Below are positions 40,749 through 51,499 of a stretch of DNA of 64,000 bases, piece after piece. The DNA is from Arachis hypogaea (Eukaryota > Streptophyta > Magnoliopsida > Fabales > Fabaceae), in the NCBI RefSeq assembly GCF_003086295.3, contig NC_092048.1:68366841-68430840 (forward strand), in the 5' to 3' direction. Made by a program: the position numbers and the translations under genes. The notes below the pieces were generated by a model that worked only from the letters and a program-made list of their open reading frames with translations, was not told the DNA's origin and did not search any database. The first letter of the stretch is position 1. Each line of letters opens with the position of its first letter.

Positions 40749-42932
40749 ATGAGCAGGAACAAGGATAAGAACATTCTTGTTGAAACTGATCCTGAACCTG
40801 AAAGGACTCTGAAGAGGAAGCTAAGGGAAGCTAAAGCATAACTCTCTGGAGAAAATCTGACAGAAATTTTCGAAAAAGAAGGAGACATGGCCGAAAATAA
40901 TAACAATGCAAGGAAGATGCTTAGTGACTTTACTGCACCAAATTCCAATTTACATGGAAGAAGCATCTCAATCCCTGCCATTGGAGCAAACAATTTTGAG
41001 CTAAAGCCTCAATTAGTTTCTCTGATGCAACAGAACTGCAAGTTTCATGGACTTCAATCAGAAGATCCTTTTCAGTTCTTAACTAAATTCTTGCAAATAT
41101 GTGATACTGTTAAGACCAATGGGGTTGATCCTGAGCTTTTCCCGTTTGCTGTAAGAGACAGAGCTAGAATATGGTTGGACTCTCAACCTAAAGATAGCCT
41201 GAACTCTTGGGATAAGCTGGTCACAGCTTTCTTAGCCAAGTTCTTTCCTCCTCAAAAGCTTAGCAAGCTTAGAGTGGATGTTCAAACCTTCAAACAGAAA
41301 GAAGGTGAATCCCTCTATGAAGCTTGGGAGAGATATAAGCAACTGACCAAAAAGTGTCCTTCTGACATGCTTTCAGAATGGACCATCCTGGATATATTCT
41401 ATGATGGTCTGTCTGAATTATCAAAGATGTCATTGGACCATTCTGCAGGTGGATCCATTCACCTAAAGAAAACGCCTACAGAAGCTGAGAAACTCATTGT
41501 CATGGTTGCAAATAACCAGTTCATGTACACTTCTGAAAGGAATCCTGTGAGTAATGGGACGCCTCAGAGGAAGGGAGTTCTTGAAATTGATACTCTGAAT
41601 GCCATATTGACTCAGAATAAAATATTGACTCAGTAAGTCAATATGATTTCTCAGAGTCTGAATGGATTGCAAGCTGCATCCAACAGTACTCAAGAAGCAT
41701 CTTCTGAAGAAGAAGCTTATGATCCTGAGAACCCTGCAATAGCAAAGGTGAATTACATGGGGGAACCCTATGTAAATACCTATAATCTCTCATGGAGAAA
41801 TCATCCAAATTTCTCATGGAAGGATTAACAAAAGCCTTAACAAGGATTTAATAATGGTGGAAGAAACAAGGTCCTCCATTAGAAATTTGGAGGCACAAGT
41901 GGGTCAGCTGAGTAAAAAAGTCACTGAAACCCCTCCTAGTACTCTCCCGAGCAATACTGAAGAGAATCCAAAAAGAGAGTGCAAGGCCATTACCTTACTT
42001 GGTGTGGCTGAACCTAAAGAGGAAGAGGAGGACGTAAATCCTAGTGAGGAAGACCTCCTGGGACGTTCACTGACCAATAAGGAGTTTCCCTTTGAGGAAC
42101 CAAAGGAATCCGAGGCTCATCTAGAGACCATAGAGATTCTATTGAACCTCCTTTTACCATTCATGAGCTCTAATGACTATTCATCTTCTGAAGAAGATGA
42201 AGACATTGTTCAAGGGCAAGTTGCCCAGTATTTAGGAGCAATCATGAATCTGAATGCCAAGCTATTTGGTAATGAGACTTGGGAGGATGAGCCTCCATTG
42301 CTCATTAATGAACTGAATACCTGGGTTCAGCACACTTTACCTCAAAAGAAACAGGATCCTGGTAAATTCTTAATTCCCTGTAACATAGGCACCATGACTT
42401 TTGAGAAGGCTCTGTATGACCTGGGGTCAGGCATAAACTTAATGCCACTCTCTATAATGGAGAAACTAAGAATTTTGAGGTACAGGCTGCCAAATTCTCA
42501 TTAGAGATGGCAGATAAATCCATGAAATAGGCTTATGGACTAGTAGAGGACGTGTTAGTAAAGGTTAAAGGCCTTTACATCCCTGCTGATTTCATAATCC
42601 TAGACACTGGGAAGGATGAGGATGAATCCATCATCCTTGGAAGACCCTTCCTAGCCACAGCAAAAGCTGTGATTGATGTGGACAGAGGAGAATTGGTCCT
42701 TGAACTGAATGAGGACAACCTTGTGTTTAAAACTCAAGGATCTCCTTCTGTAACCATGGAGAGTAAGCATGAAAAGCTTCTCTCACTGCAGAGTCAACCA
42801 AAGCCCCCACAGTCAAACTCTAAGTTTGGTGTTGGGAGGCCACAACCAAACTCTAAGTTTGGTGTTGAACCCCCACATTCAAATTCTAAGTTTGGTGTTG
42901 GGAGGTCCCAACAATGCTCTGAACATCTGTGA
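40749..42932 (+). pseudogene. gag-protease of the inner element
   Basis: The reading starts at ATG 40749, meets a stop at about 40838, and is then open as 40887-41636. This holds the Ty3/gypsy gag core (PFAVRDRARIWLDSQP, FLAKFFPPQKL, YEAWERYKQL). Further stops lie near 41636 and 41828. A coiled-coil/acidic linker (41854-42330) leads to an aspartic protease (DLGSGINLMPLS near 42419, ILGRPFLATA near 42637). The C-terminus has three repeats of (N)SKFGVG encoded by TCTAAGTTTGGTGTTGG. The protease Asp-Leu-Gly triad is present. No RT follows. Confidence 0.8.
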
Positions 42933-42967
42933 GGCTCCATGAGAGCTCACTGTCAAGCTATTGACTT

Positions 42968-42999
42968 TAAAGAAGCGCTTGTTAGGAGGCAACCCAATG
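42968..42999 (+). other. Conserved post-pol hairpin motif (inner element)
   Basis: AGAAGCGCTTG followed by an AGGCAA loop between TTAGG and CCCAA matches the stronger hairpin at 61121-61149 in the other Athila-type element. Here one stem pair is mismatched. It marks where pol would have ended, although pol is missing. Confidence 0.6.
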
Positions 43000-43139
43000 T
43001 TATTTAATTATATCTATTTATTTTCTATTGTTATTTTATGTTTTTTTTAGGTTGATGATCATGTGGAGTCACAAAAACTACTAAAAAATCAAAAACAGAA
43101 TGAAAAATAGCATTAAAAATAGCTCACCCTAGAGGAAGA

Positions 43140-43385
43140 GCTTACTGGCATTTAAACGCCAGTAAGAAGCATCAAACTGGCGTTTAACACCAGAAAGAAG
43201 CATCAAGCTGGCGTTAAACGCCATAAACAAGCACCAGACTGGCGTTTAACGCCAGAACAGAGCATGGAAGTGGCGTTAAACGCCAGAAATAGGCTACATT
43301 TGGGCGTTTAACGCCAGAAACAGGCAGCAGTATGGCGTTTAACGCCCGACATGCATTCTAAGGGCGTTTTACACGCCTAAATGGA
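43140..43385 (+). repeat. GGCGTT/AACGCC palindrome array (inner element)
   Basis: Eight units of CTGGCGTTTAACGCCAG type recur every 31-33 bp, alternating TTTAA and TTAAA centres, with short variable spacers (GAAACAGGCAGCA and similar). It lies between the post-pol hairpin and the env-like ORF. Confidence 0.85.
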
Positions 43386-43780
43386 GCAGGGATGTTAAGT
43401 CCTTGACCCCTCTGGATTTGTGGACCCCACAGGATCCCCACCTACCCTACCTCTTCTTCTCTCCTCTTCACACCTTTTCATAACCCTCTTCCCCAAATAC
43501 CCTTCACCAATCACCTCAATCACTCTTCCCCATCACCTCTTAACCACTCACATCCCTCCACTCTTCCCCATAAACCCCACCTACCTCCAAAATTCAAACT
43601 CTTTTCCCTCCCAAACCCAACCCTAATGGCTGAACCCTAAACCTTCCCCCACTCCTATATAAACCCCTCATTCCTTCTTCTTTTTCACCCAACACAACCC
43701 TTTCTTCTTCCCCTTGGCCGAATACACACCTCTCTCCCTCTCCTTCATTTTTCTTCCTCTTCTCCTTCTTTCTTTCTTCT
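43386..43780 (+). other. C/T-rich non-coding stretch before the env-like ORF
   Basis: Long pyrimidine-rich sequence with a TATATAAACCCC at about 43655. It could act as a polypyrimidine tract for a splice acceptor or as an internal promoter for the env-like ORF. Short minus-strand Lys/Glu-rich readings here are low-complexity shadows. Confidence 0.5.
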
Positions 43781-43817
43781 TTTGCTCGGGGACGAGCAAA
43801 CATTTTAAGTTTGGTGT
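43781..43817 (+). promoter_or_regulatory. Internal PPT-like hairpin plus TTTTAAGTTTGGTGT
   Basis: TTTGCTCG-GGGA-CGAGCAAA is a perfect 8-bp stem with a GNRA-type loop, followed by CATTTTAAGTTTGGTGT. The same module, with compensated stem changes, abuts the 3' LTR at 46132. It lies 38 bp upstream of the env-like ATG at 43855. Confidence 0.65.
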
Positions 43818-43854
43818 GGTAAAAGCATTGCTTTTTATTTTTCCATAACCATTA

Positions 43855-44970
43855 ATGGCACCTAAGTCTAGAGAAACCTCAAGAAAGAGGAAAGGGAAGG
43901 CAATTGCTTCCACCTCTGAGTCATGAAAGATGAAGAGATTCATCTCAAAGGTCCATTAAGACCACTTCTATGAAGTTGTGGCCAAGAAGAAAGTGATCCC
44001 TGAGATTCCTTTCAAGCTCAAAAAGAGCGAATATCCAGAGATCCGACAAGAGATTAGAAAAAGAGGATGGGAAGTTCTCTCTAATCCTATTCAACAAGTC
44101 GGGATCTTAATGGTTCAAGAGTTCTATGCAAACGCATGGATCACTAGGAACCATGATCAAAGTGTGAACCTGAATCCCAAGAATTGGCTTACCATGGTTC
44201 AGGGGAAATACTTAGATTTCAGTCAAGAAAATGTAAGGTTGGCGTTCAACTTGGCAATGATGCAAGAAAACGCATGCCCCTACACTAGAAGGGTCAACTT
44301 TGATCAAAGGTTGGACCAAGTCCTCATGGACATATGTGTGGAAGGAGCTCAATGAAAAGTTGACTCAAGAGGCAAGCCGGTTTAATTGAGAAGACCGGAC
44401 CTTAAGCCTGTAGCTAGAGGATGGTTGGAGTTCATCCAACGCTCAATTATTCCTACTAGCAACCGGTCTGAAGTTACTGTAGACCGGGCCATCATGATCC
44501 ATAGTATCATGATTGGGGAGGAAGTGGAAGTTCATGAGATTATACCTCAAGAACTCTATAAGGTGGCTGACAAGTCTTCCACTTTGGCAAGGTTAGCCTT
44601 TTCTCACCTCATTTGCCACCTCTGCAATTCGGTTGGAATTGACATAGAGGGAGACATCCTCATTGATGAGGACAAGCCCATCACTAAGAAAAGGATGGAA
44701 CAAACAAGAGATCATGGACCTCAACAAGAGCATGAGGAAATTCCTCACCATGAAATCCCTGGGATGCCTCAAGGGATGCACTTCCCTCCACAAAACTATT
44801 GGGAGCAAATCAACACTTCCCTAGGAGAACTAAGTTCCAACATGGGACAACTAAGGATGGATCACCAAGAGCACTCCATCATCCTCCATGAGATTAGAGA
44901 AGATCAAAGAGCTATGAGGGAGGAGCAACAAAGACAAGGAAAACATAGAGGAGCTCAAGAGCACCATTAG
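43855..44970 (+). pseudogene. Env-like ORF (plant transposon protein domain) of the inner element
   Basis: ATG at 43855 and the TAG at 44970 are in one frame, giving 372 codons interrupted by point stops at about 43924, 43963 and 44353. The N-terminus is basic and is followed by a domain with YPEIRQEIRKRGWEVL and LKPVARGWLEFIQRSIIPTS. This is the type found in the third ORF of Athila elements. The C-terminus is Gln/Glu-rich, coiled-coil-like and His-rich at the end. No signal peptide or clear membrane anchor is visible, so envelope function is doubtful. The frame is kept, unlike pol, which is gone. Confidence 0.65.
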
Positions 44971-46131
44971 TTCTTCAAGAAGAGGAAGACGCCACCCTCA
45001 CTAAGGTGGACCCGTTCCTTAATCTCTTTGTTCTTATTTTCCTGTTTTTCGTTTACTATGCTTCATGTTTATTTATGTTTGTGTCTTTATTACATAATCA
45101 TTAGTGTTTAAGTGTCTATGTCCTAAAGCTATGAATGTCCTATGAATCCATCACCTCTCTTAATTGAAAACTGTACTAAAAACAAAAGAACAAGAAGTAC
45201 ATGGTTTCAAATTCATCCTTGAAACTAGTTTAATTATTTTGATGTAGTGACAAATATTTTTGTTTTCTGAATGGATGCTTGAACAGTGCATATGTCTTTT
45301 GATATTGTGGTTTATGAATGTTAAATATGTTGGCTCTTGAAAGAATGATGAAAAAGGAAAAATGTTATTGATAATCTGAAAAATCATAAAATTGATTCTT
45401 GAAGCAAGAAAAAGCAGTGAATACAAAAGCTTGCGGAAAAAAAAAGAGAAGAGAAAAGAAAAATGGCGAAAAAAAAGAAAGAAAAAGAAAAAGCAAGCAG
45501 AAAAAGCCAAAAGCTCTTTAAACCAAAAGGTAAGAGAAAAAAGCCAATAGCCCTTAAAACCAAAAGGCAAGGGTAATAAAAAGGATCCAAGGCTTTGAGC
45601 ATCAGTGGATAGGAGGGCCTAAAGGAATAAAATCCTGGCCTAAGCGGCTAAACCAAGCTGTCCCTAACCATGTGTTTGTGGCATCAAGGTGTCAAGTGAA
45701 AACTTGAGACTGAGCGGTTAAAGTCAAGGTCCAAAGCAAAAAAAGAGTGTGCCTAAGAACCCTGGACACCTCTAATTGGGGACTTTAGCAAAGCTGAGTC
45801 ACAATCTGAAAAGGTTCACCCAGTTATGTGTCTGTGGCATGTATGTATCCGGTGGTAATACTAGAAAACAGAGTGCTTAGGGCCACGGCCAAGACTCATA
45901 AAGTAGCTGTGTTCAAGAATCAACATACTGAACTAGGAGAATCAATAACACTATCTAAAATCTAAGTTCCTATAGATGCCAATCATTCTGAACTTCAATG
46001 GATAAAGTGAGATGCCAAAACTATTCAAGAGGCAAAAAGCTACTAGTCTCGCTCATCTTATTAGAGCTAAGTTTCATTGATATTTTAGAATTTATAGTAT
46101 ATTCTCTTCTTTTTATCCTATTTGATTTTCA
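44971..46131 (+). other. 3' non-coding region of the inner element
   Basis: About 1.16 kb between env-like ORF and PPT. It includes a 59-nt block (45362-45420) identical to 63682-63740, an A-rich stretch (45430-45540) and a GAGCATCAG..GGCCTAAGCGGCTAAA segment also shared with 63838-63960. No coding support on either strand. Confidence 0.65.
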
Positions 46132-46169
46132 GTTGCTTGGGGACAAGCAACAATTTAAATTTGGTGTTG
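46132..46169 (+). promoter_or_regulatory. PPT-position hairpin of the inner element
   Basis: GTTGCTTG-GGGA-CAAGCAAC (46132-46151) is a perfect 8-bp stem with GNRA-type loop, followed by AATTTAAATTTGGTGTTG and then the LTR. A hairpin is unusual here, where a plain purine run is expected. Confidence 0.65.
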
Positions 46170-47833
46170 TAATGAGCGGATAATTTATACGCTTTTTGGC
46201 AGTGTTTTTACATAGTATTTAGTATGATTTAGTTAGTTTTTAGTATATTTTTATTAGTTTTTAAATAAAATTCACATTTCTAGACTTTACTATGAGTTTT
46301 TGTGTTTTTCTATGATTTCAGATAATTTCTGGCTGAAATTGAGGGACTTGAGCAAAAAGAGGATTCAGAGGCTGAAGAAAGACTACAGATGCTGTTGGAT
46401 TCTGACCTCCCTACACTCAAAGTGGATTTTCTGGAGATACAGAAGATCAAATGGCATGCTCTCAATTGCGTTAGAAAGTAGACATCCAGGGATTTTCAGC
46501 AATATATAATAGTCCATACTTTGCCTGAGTTTAGACGACGCAAACTGGCATTCAATGCCAGCTTTCTGCCCTATTCTGGAGTTAAACGCCAGAAACAGGT
46601 TGCAAAGCAGAGTTAAATGCCAGAAACAGGTTACAAACTAGCGTTTAACTCCAAGGAAGACCTCTACACGTGAAAGCTTCAACGCTCAGCCCAAGCACAC
46701 ACCAAGTGGGCCCGGAAGTGGATTTCTGCATCAATTACTTATTTCTGTAACCCTAGTAACTAGTTTAGTATAAATAGAACTTTTTACTATTGTATTAAGG
46801 ATCTTTTGATCATGTTTTGATGATTGAACCCTCTTTGGGAGGCTGGCCATTCGGCCATGCCTGGACCATTATCACTTATGTATTTTCAACGGTAGAGTTT
46901 CTACACACCATAGAATAAGGTGTGGAGCTCTGCTGTTCCTCATGAATTAATGCAAAGTACTATTGTTTTTCTATTCAATTCGAGCCTATTTCTTCTCTAA
47001 GATATTCCTTCACACACAAGAACATGATGAATGTGATGATTATGTGATGCTCATCATCATTCTCACTTATGAACGCGTGCCTGACAAACACTTCCGTTCT
47101 CCATGCAAACAAGCTTGAATGCATATCTCTTAGCCTCCTGATCTACGATCAGAGTCTTCGTGGTATAGGCTAGAATTATTGGCTTCCATTCTTGAGATCC
47201 GGAAAGCCTAAACCTTGTCTGTGGTATTCCGAGTAGGATCTGGGAAGGGATGGCTGTGACGAGCTTCAAACTCGCGAGTCCTGGGCGTAGTGACAGACGC
47301 AAAAGGGTTACTGAATCCTATTCCAGTATGATCGAGAACCGACAGATGATTAGCCGTACGGTGACAGCGCATCTTGGACCATTTTCACTGAGAGGACGGG
47401 AAGTAGCCATTGACAACGGTGATGCCCTACATAAAGCTTGCCATGGAAAGGAGTAGGAATGATTGGATGAAGACAGTAGGAAGTAGAGGTTCAGGAGGAA
47501 CAAAAGCATCTCTATACGCTTATCTGAAATTCTCACCAATGAATTACATAAGTATTTATATCCTATTTTATATTTTAATTATATTTTAATTATCAATTCA
47601 CCATAACCATTTGAAATCCACCTGAATGAGATTTACAAGGTGACCATAGATTGCTTCAAGCCGACAATCTCCGTGGGATCGACCCTTACTCACGTAAGGT
47701 TTATTACTTGGACGACCCAATGCACTTGCTGGTTAGTTATGTGAAGTTGTGACAAAGAACTAAAATTATGAACGTACGTATTAAGTTTTTGATGCCGTTA
47801 CCAAGGAATGAACCATCACAATTTTGCATACCA
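46170..47833 (+). repeat. 3' LTR of the inner element
   Basis: It starts TAATGAGCGG (second base changed from the usual TG) and ends CATACCA. TATAAATA is at 46769-46776, the palindrome array is at about 46541-46655 and includes one extra 31-bp unit compared with the 5' LTR. Confidence 0.87.
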
Positions 47834-49067
47834 CATAGCTTCAAGAATTAATTCTTTATCCTCTAGCCATTGAGCGTGGTTCCGAGATTTTGTTCATAAT
47901 TATTTTGCGGAGTCTGCGGAGGAGGCTTCACCCAGATCCCAGCTTCATAGACAACCACAAGATGTTGATAGTAACCTCAATGCTATCAAAATACGCATCC
48001 CAGAATTTAAATGTAGAAGTGACCCTGAGGCTTACCTGGAATAGGAATGGTGGGAACGGAAGGTGGAGCTCCTATTTCAGTGTCACAACTACTCTGAAAT
48101 GAAAAATGTAAGACTAGCGATTGTAGAATTCGTAGCTTATGTCATTGTCTAGTGGGCTGAGTTAGACAAAAATAGAAGATAGATTGAAAATCCGTACCAC
48201 CAATTCAATCTTGAGAGAACATAAAGAAAATCACGAGGAATCGATTTATGTCATCATCATACCATAATGAGTTTCTTGAACAACTTCGTAAGTTGAAACA
48301 AGGTTCCAAATCAATATTGGAGTACCACAAGGAGTTGATGTCTTTGGTAACCAAGGCTAATATTACAAAGCGTCCTGATGTTCTTATGAGACACTTTCTT
48401 ATTGGACTAAATAAAGACATTGTAGATAATGTCAAACTTTACCATTGTACAACCATGGAGGATATAGTTAATGTTTCCATTGAGTTGGAGCAGATAAAAA
48501 AGAATATTATAGATCGAAATAAGAAGAAAAGTTCTTCTAAGCCTATCTCTCATTCTTCATCCATGCAAGTGACGAAAGAATTTGTTGAGTATGCTTTAGA
48601 GGGTGATGTGTACTTGGAGGATCCAAAAGTGCAGAATTTCTTAGGTGGATCCTTGGGATGTGTGGAAATTACAAATCAAGAGAGAAAAGAAACAGAAAAA
48701 GTGAGTGTTTGAGTGAAAATTATCAATGTTTAATTGAAAGCGAGAGTTTTGAGAGAAAAGATGAGAATAGTGAGAGAGAGGAGTCAATGAGCGACAAAGA
48801 AACTGAAAGCAATAAACACACTTGTGAGAAAGATTTAGAAAGTTCTAGCTTAGACAAGAGTGCATTAGTATCATTGAATTCCAAAGAGTCTTTAATTTCT
48901 TATATATTTAACCATGAAATTCCTAGTGTTTTTGTGTCAACTTTTCAAGGTTTCGCAGATTCACTGATCAATTATGGAGGCATTAATATGGATGAAAAGA
49001 AAGAAAGACAACTAATTGCACACTTTGGACAAGATTCGAGGATGAATCTTTTTAAAAAGGGAGAGGA
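47834..49067 (+). pseudogene. gag of the middle element, remainder, degenerate
   Basis: The reading resumes after the inner insertion with a gag core (IRIPEFKCRSDPEAYLEWE near 47985, WAELDK near 48155) containing several stops. It is then open from 48248 to 48712 (LRKLKQGSKSILEYHKEL) and, after a frame change near 48700, on to the PPT. The C-terminal part is Ser/Glu-rich, and its last codons run into the LTR. No zinc knuckle, protease or RT is recognised. Confidence 0.65.
49054..49067 (+). promoter_or_regulatory. Polypurine tract of the middle element
   Basis: AAAAAGGGAGAGGA directly precedes the 3' LTR start at 49068. Confidence 0.8.
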
Positions 49068-49995
49068 TGATACGTGGTCAGGAGGGCATTTTTGTCATTT
49101 TAGAGATAAGAGGTAGAATGGTAATCTAGTCACGTTCAAAGATTTGAATACTAGAAGAATTATACCATGCTAGTCTTGGACATCAAGAAGACCAAGAGTC
49201 CATCTCAAAAATAGTGGTGCTAAAATAACGATAACTCGTAAGGCTCATTGGACTAAGTCAGGATAGCAAGAGGCCCAACAATATTTTTCAAGTCCAGTGG
49301 AAGACAAATTTAATTTATTTTTCGAAATTATTAGGCCTATATTTTAGTTTGTTTTGTTGTTAAGGTTTGTTAGAAGATTTTATTTAGTTTTGATTTGCTT
49401 AGTAGTATTTTTAGGAATTTTAAATTTAAATCAAATCTGATATATTCTAATGAGATCAAATCTAATTTAAATTAGTTATCATATCTTTAGGATTTTAAAA
49501 TTTTAAATCAAATATGATCTAATCTAATAAGATCATCAAATCTGATTTAAATTAAGTTATCTTATCTTATCTTTTAGCTTGTTTGTTAGGGGCCTATTTA
49601 AACACCTTTGAAGAGACAATTTACACAACTTTGATGAATAAAATTTTTAGTTACTTTATGCACATTTTTTTAGTGTGATTAAGTGAGGTGTGTGATTTTC
49701 TTCGCCTGTTGCATGAAGAAGATTGAAGGATCCAACACTAAGGTAATTCTGTGTGCTAGTCTCTTTCAATTTTCATTCCTCTGATCTAGGTTGTCAAGGA
49801 CAGGTTCTTTGAAGGTCTAGTAGAAAATTCCTTCCGGTGATCTAGGTTGTTAAGAACAAGTTTTTTAGAGGTCTAGTAGGAAAACCCCTTATCTATACTT
49901 TTATGTTTCCACTGTGTCTTTCTTATTCCCCTTCCGTTGGAACTTTAATGCTTTGTCTTTATCAAACTACCTAAACCCCCAATAACTTCTTATCA
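49068..49995 (+). repeat. 3' LTR of the middle element
   Basis: It runs from TGATACGTGG to TTATCA and is about 60 bp shorter than the 5' LTR through small indels. CCGGG follows, matching CCGGT before the 5' LTR. Confidence 0.85.
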
Positions 49996-50023
49996 CCGGG
50001 GGCCTGGAAGTCTACATCAACGT

Positions 50024-50963
50024 ATGGTAGACAATCAATATGAAGACACTCACACAACGTCTGAGTCGGAGCCAGAACACCACCATGACAACTTGACACT
50101 AGCATTACCTCCACCTCGAGAAAGAACGAATGCCCCCATGGGGAAGGAATGTCGAGAAACCTTTAACCATGGTGGATCTATTCAAAGGTTCACCCATCCA
50201 AGGATGAAGAACCACCCCATCTAACAAAAATATTGGGGTTAATTCACGGACACCGTGGGAGACTAGAACAACTCGAACTGGAAGTTGAACGACAATGAGA
50301 AGCAGAACGAAAATTGTGAAGGGAGGTACAATAACGAAAAGAGTTAGAGGAAAAGCTCTTAAGGTTAGAGGCTGTCCTCCGAAGACAGAGCAATCAGGAA
50401 AATTGGGAGGAAAGCCCTTTAGGAGGAGAAGATCCATTTGTTGAAGAGATCATGTGAGCTAAAGTCCACAGAAATTTCAAAACTCCTGACATGGATCTCT
50501 CTGATGGAACGACTGATCTGAGGCACTAGCTTAGTAATTTCAAGAGTCGGATGTACCTAGTCGACGCCTCTGATGCAACTCGTTGCGAAGCCTTCCCCAC
50601 AACTTTGACTAAAGCCGCAATGGAGTAGTTTGATAACCTACCTCCCAAGTCGGTAACTTGCTTTGATGATTTGGCAAGGAAGTTTCTTACCAGATTTTCA
50701 ATTCAGAAAGACAAAGTGAAGCATGCTCCAAGCTTGCTAGGGGTTAAACAGGAAGTTGGAGAGATAATCTGAGACTATATGGAGAGATTCAACAAAGCCT
50801 GCTTGGAAATACAAAAGTTGCCTACTGAAACAATGATAATGGGATTAGTTAATGGCCTTAAAGAAGGGTCGTTCTCTCCATCCATATCCAGGCGACACCT
50901 GACTTCCTCGTATGAAGTACAAGAGCGGGCAGAAAAATACACCAACATGGAGGAAAATTTCTA
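50024..50963 (+). pseudogene. gag of the outer Tat-type element
   Basis: The reading begins MVDNQYEDTHTTSESE.. at 50024 and includes the Tat gag core (PDMDLSDGTTDL, CFDDLARKFLTRFS, DYMERFNKACLEIQKL) up to 50963. It carries stops near 50221, 50297, 50456, 50528, 50627 and 50770. The region after 50963 is Lys-rich and unreadable. Confidence 0.75.
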
Positions 50964-51499
50964 ACTTAGAGAGCCTCCCTCGAGGCCCAACCTGTCCTAC
51001 CCAACTTAGAAAAAGGAGAAAGAAACTAAGAAAAAGGAGGAGTACAACTCAGAAAAACCTTGAAGGTATGATAATTACACCTCACTCCGAGTCTGTCTAT
51101 GTCTATAGGGAGATGCCACACTGAGAAACTTCCTCCTCCTTGTCTAATCAAACATAAAAATACAGGAAGTCAGACAAAATACTGCGAGTACCACAAGCTT
51201 TATTGACATTCTACTAATGATTCTATGATTTAAAGAATGTCATAGAAAAGTTGGCCTAAGAAGGTTGGCTAGACAGATACTTGGCTGAGAGGTTGGACAA
51301 CCAAAGGAAGAGAGATGAAGATGGGGTTAGCAAGAACGCTCCCACAAACTCCTGAACGACACACACACATGATTAATGGAAGGTTTGCTGGAGGAGGAAT
51401 CTCAAAATCCTTAATAAAAAGGCATCTTAAAGAGATATACCAAGTCGGAGAAGATAAGAGAACTCTCGATTTGACAACCATCTCGTTCACCAAAGAAGA

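Larger units (their letters stand above)
37216..47833 (+). mobile_element. Inner nested element: Athila-type retrotransposon without pol
   Basis: The LTRs are 37216-38848 (1633 bp) and 46170-47833 (1664 bp). They are nearly identical apart from a 31-bp unit duplicated in the 3' LTR. The element has a tRNA-Asp primer site, leader, gag-protease, a hairpin, a palindrome array, an env-like ORF and a PPT hairpin. RT, RNase H and integrase are absent: sequence runs from the protease directly into the post-pol region. No matching 5-bp duplication is visible (TATGG left, CATAG right). LTR similarity suggests fairly recent insertion. Confidence 0.88.
35556..49995 (+). mobile_element. Middle nested element: gag-only Ty3/gypsy LTR retrotransposon
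   Basis: The 5' LTR is 35556-36543 (988 bp) and the 3' LTR is 49068-49995 (928 bp), both starting TGATACGTGGTCA. Flanking 5-mers are CCGGT and CCGGG, a duplication with one change. The primer site TGGTATCAG starts at 36546 and the PPT AAAAAGGGAGAGGA is at 49054-49067. Between them only gag is recognisable, so it is non-autonomous. It contains the Athila-type element at 37216-47833. Confidence 0.85.

Noticed and set aside
43140..43385. CRISPR-like regular repeats with spacers
   Set aside because: Spacing is regular, but the spacers are only about 15 nt and mutually similar, the repeats are imperfect palindromes, and the setting is a plant retrotransposon. No cas-like genes are present.
43594..43943. 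Lys/Glu-rich minus-strand ORFs
   Set aside because: Low-complexity antisense of the C/T-rich tract before the env-like ORF.
43855..44970. True envelope glycoprotein
   Set aside because: Neither env-like ORF shows a signal peptide, membrane anchor or cysteine pattern; the name refers only to its position after pol.
45160..45602. Phe-rich minus-strand ORFs in the 3' non-coding region of the inner element
   Set aside because: They are the antisense of an A-rich stretch; the matching region near 63585-63815 does not keep the same reading.
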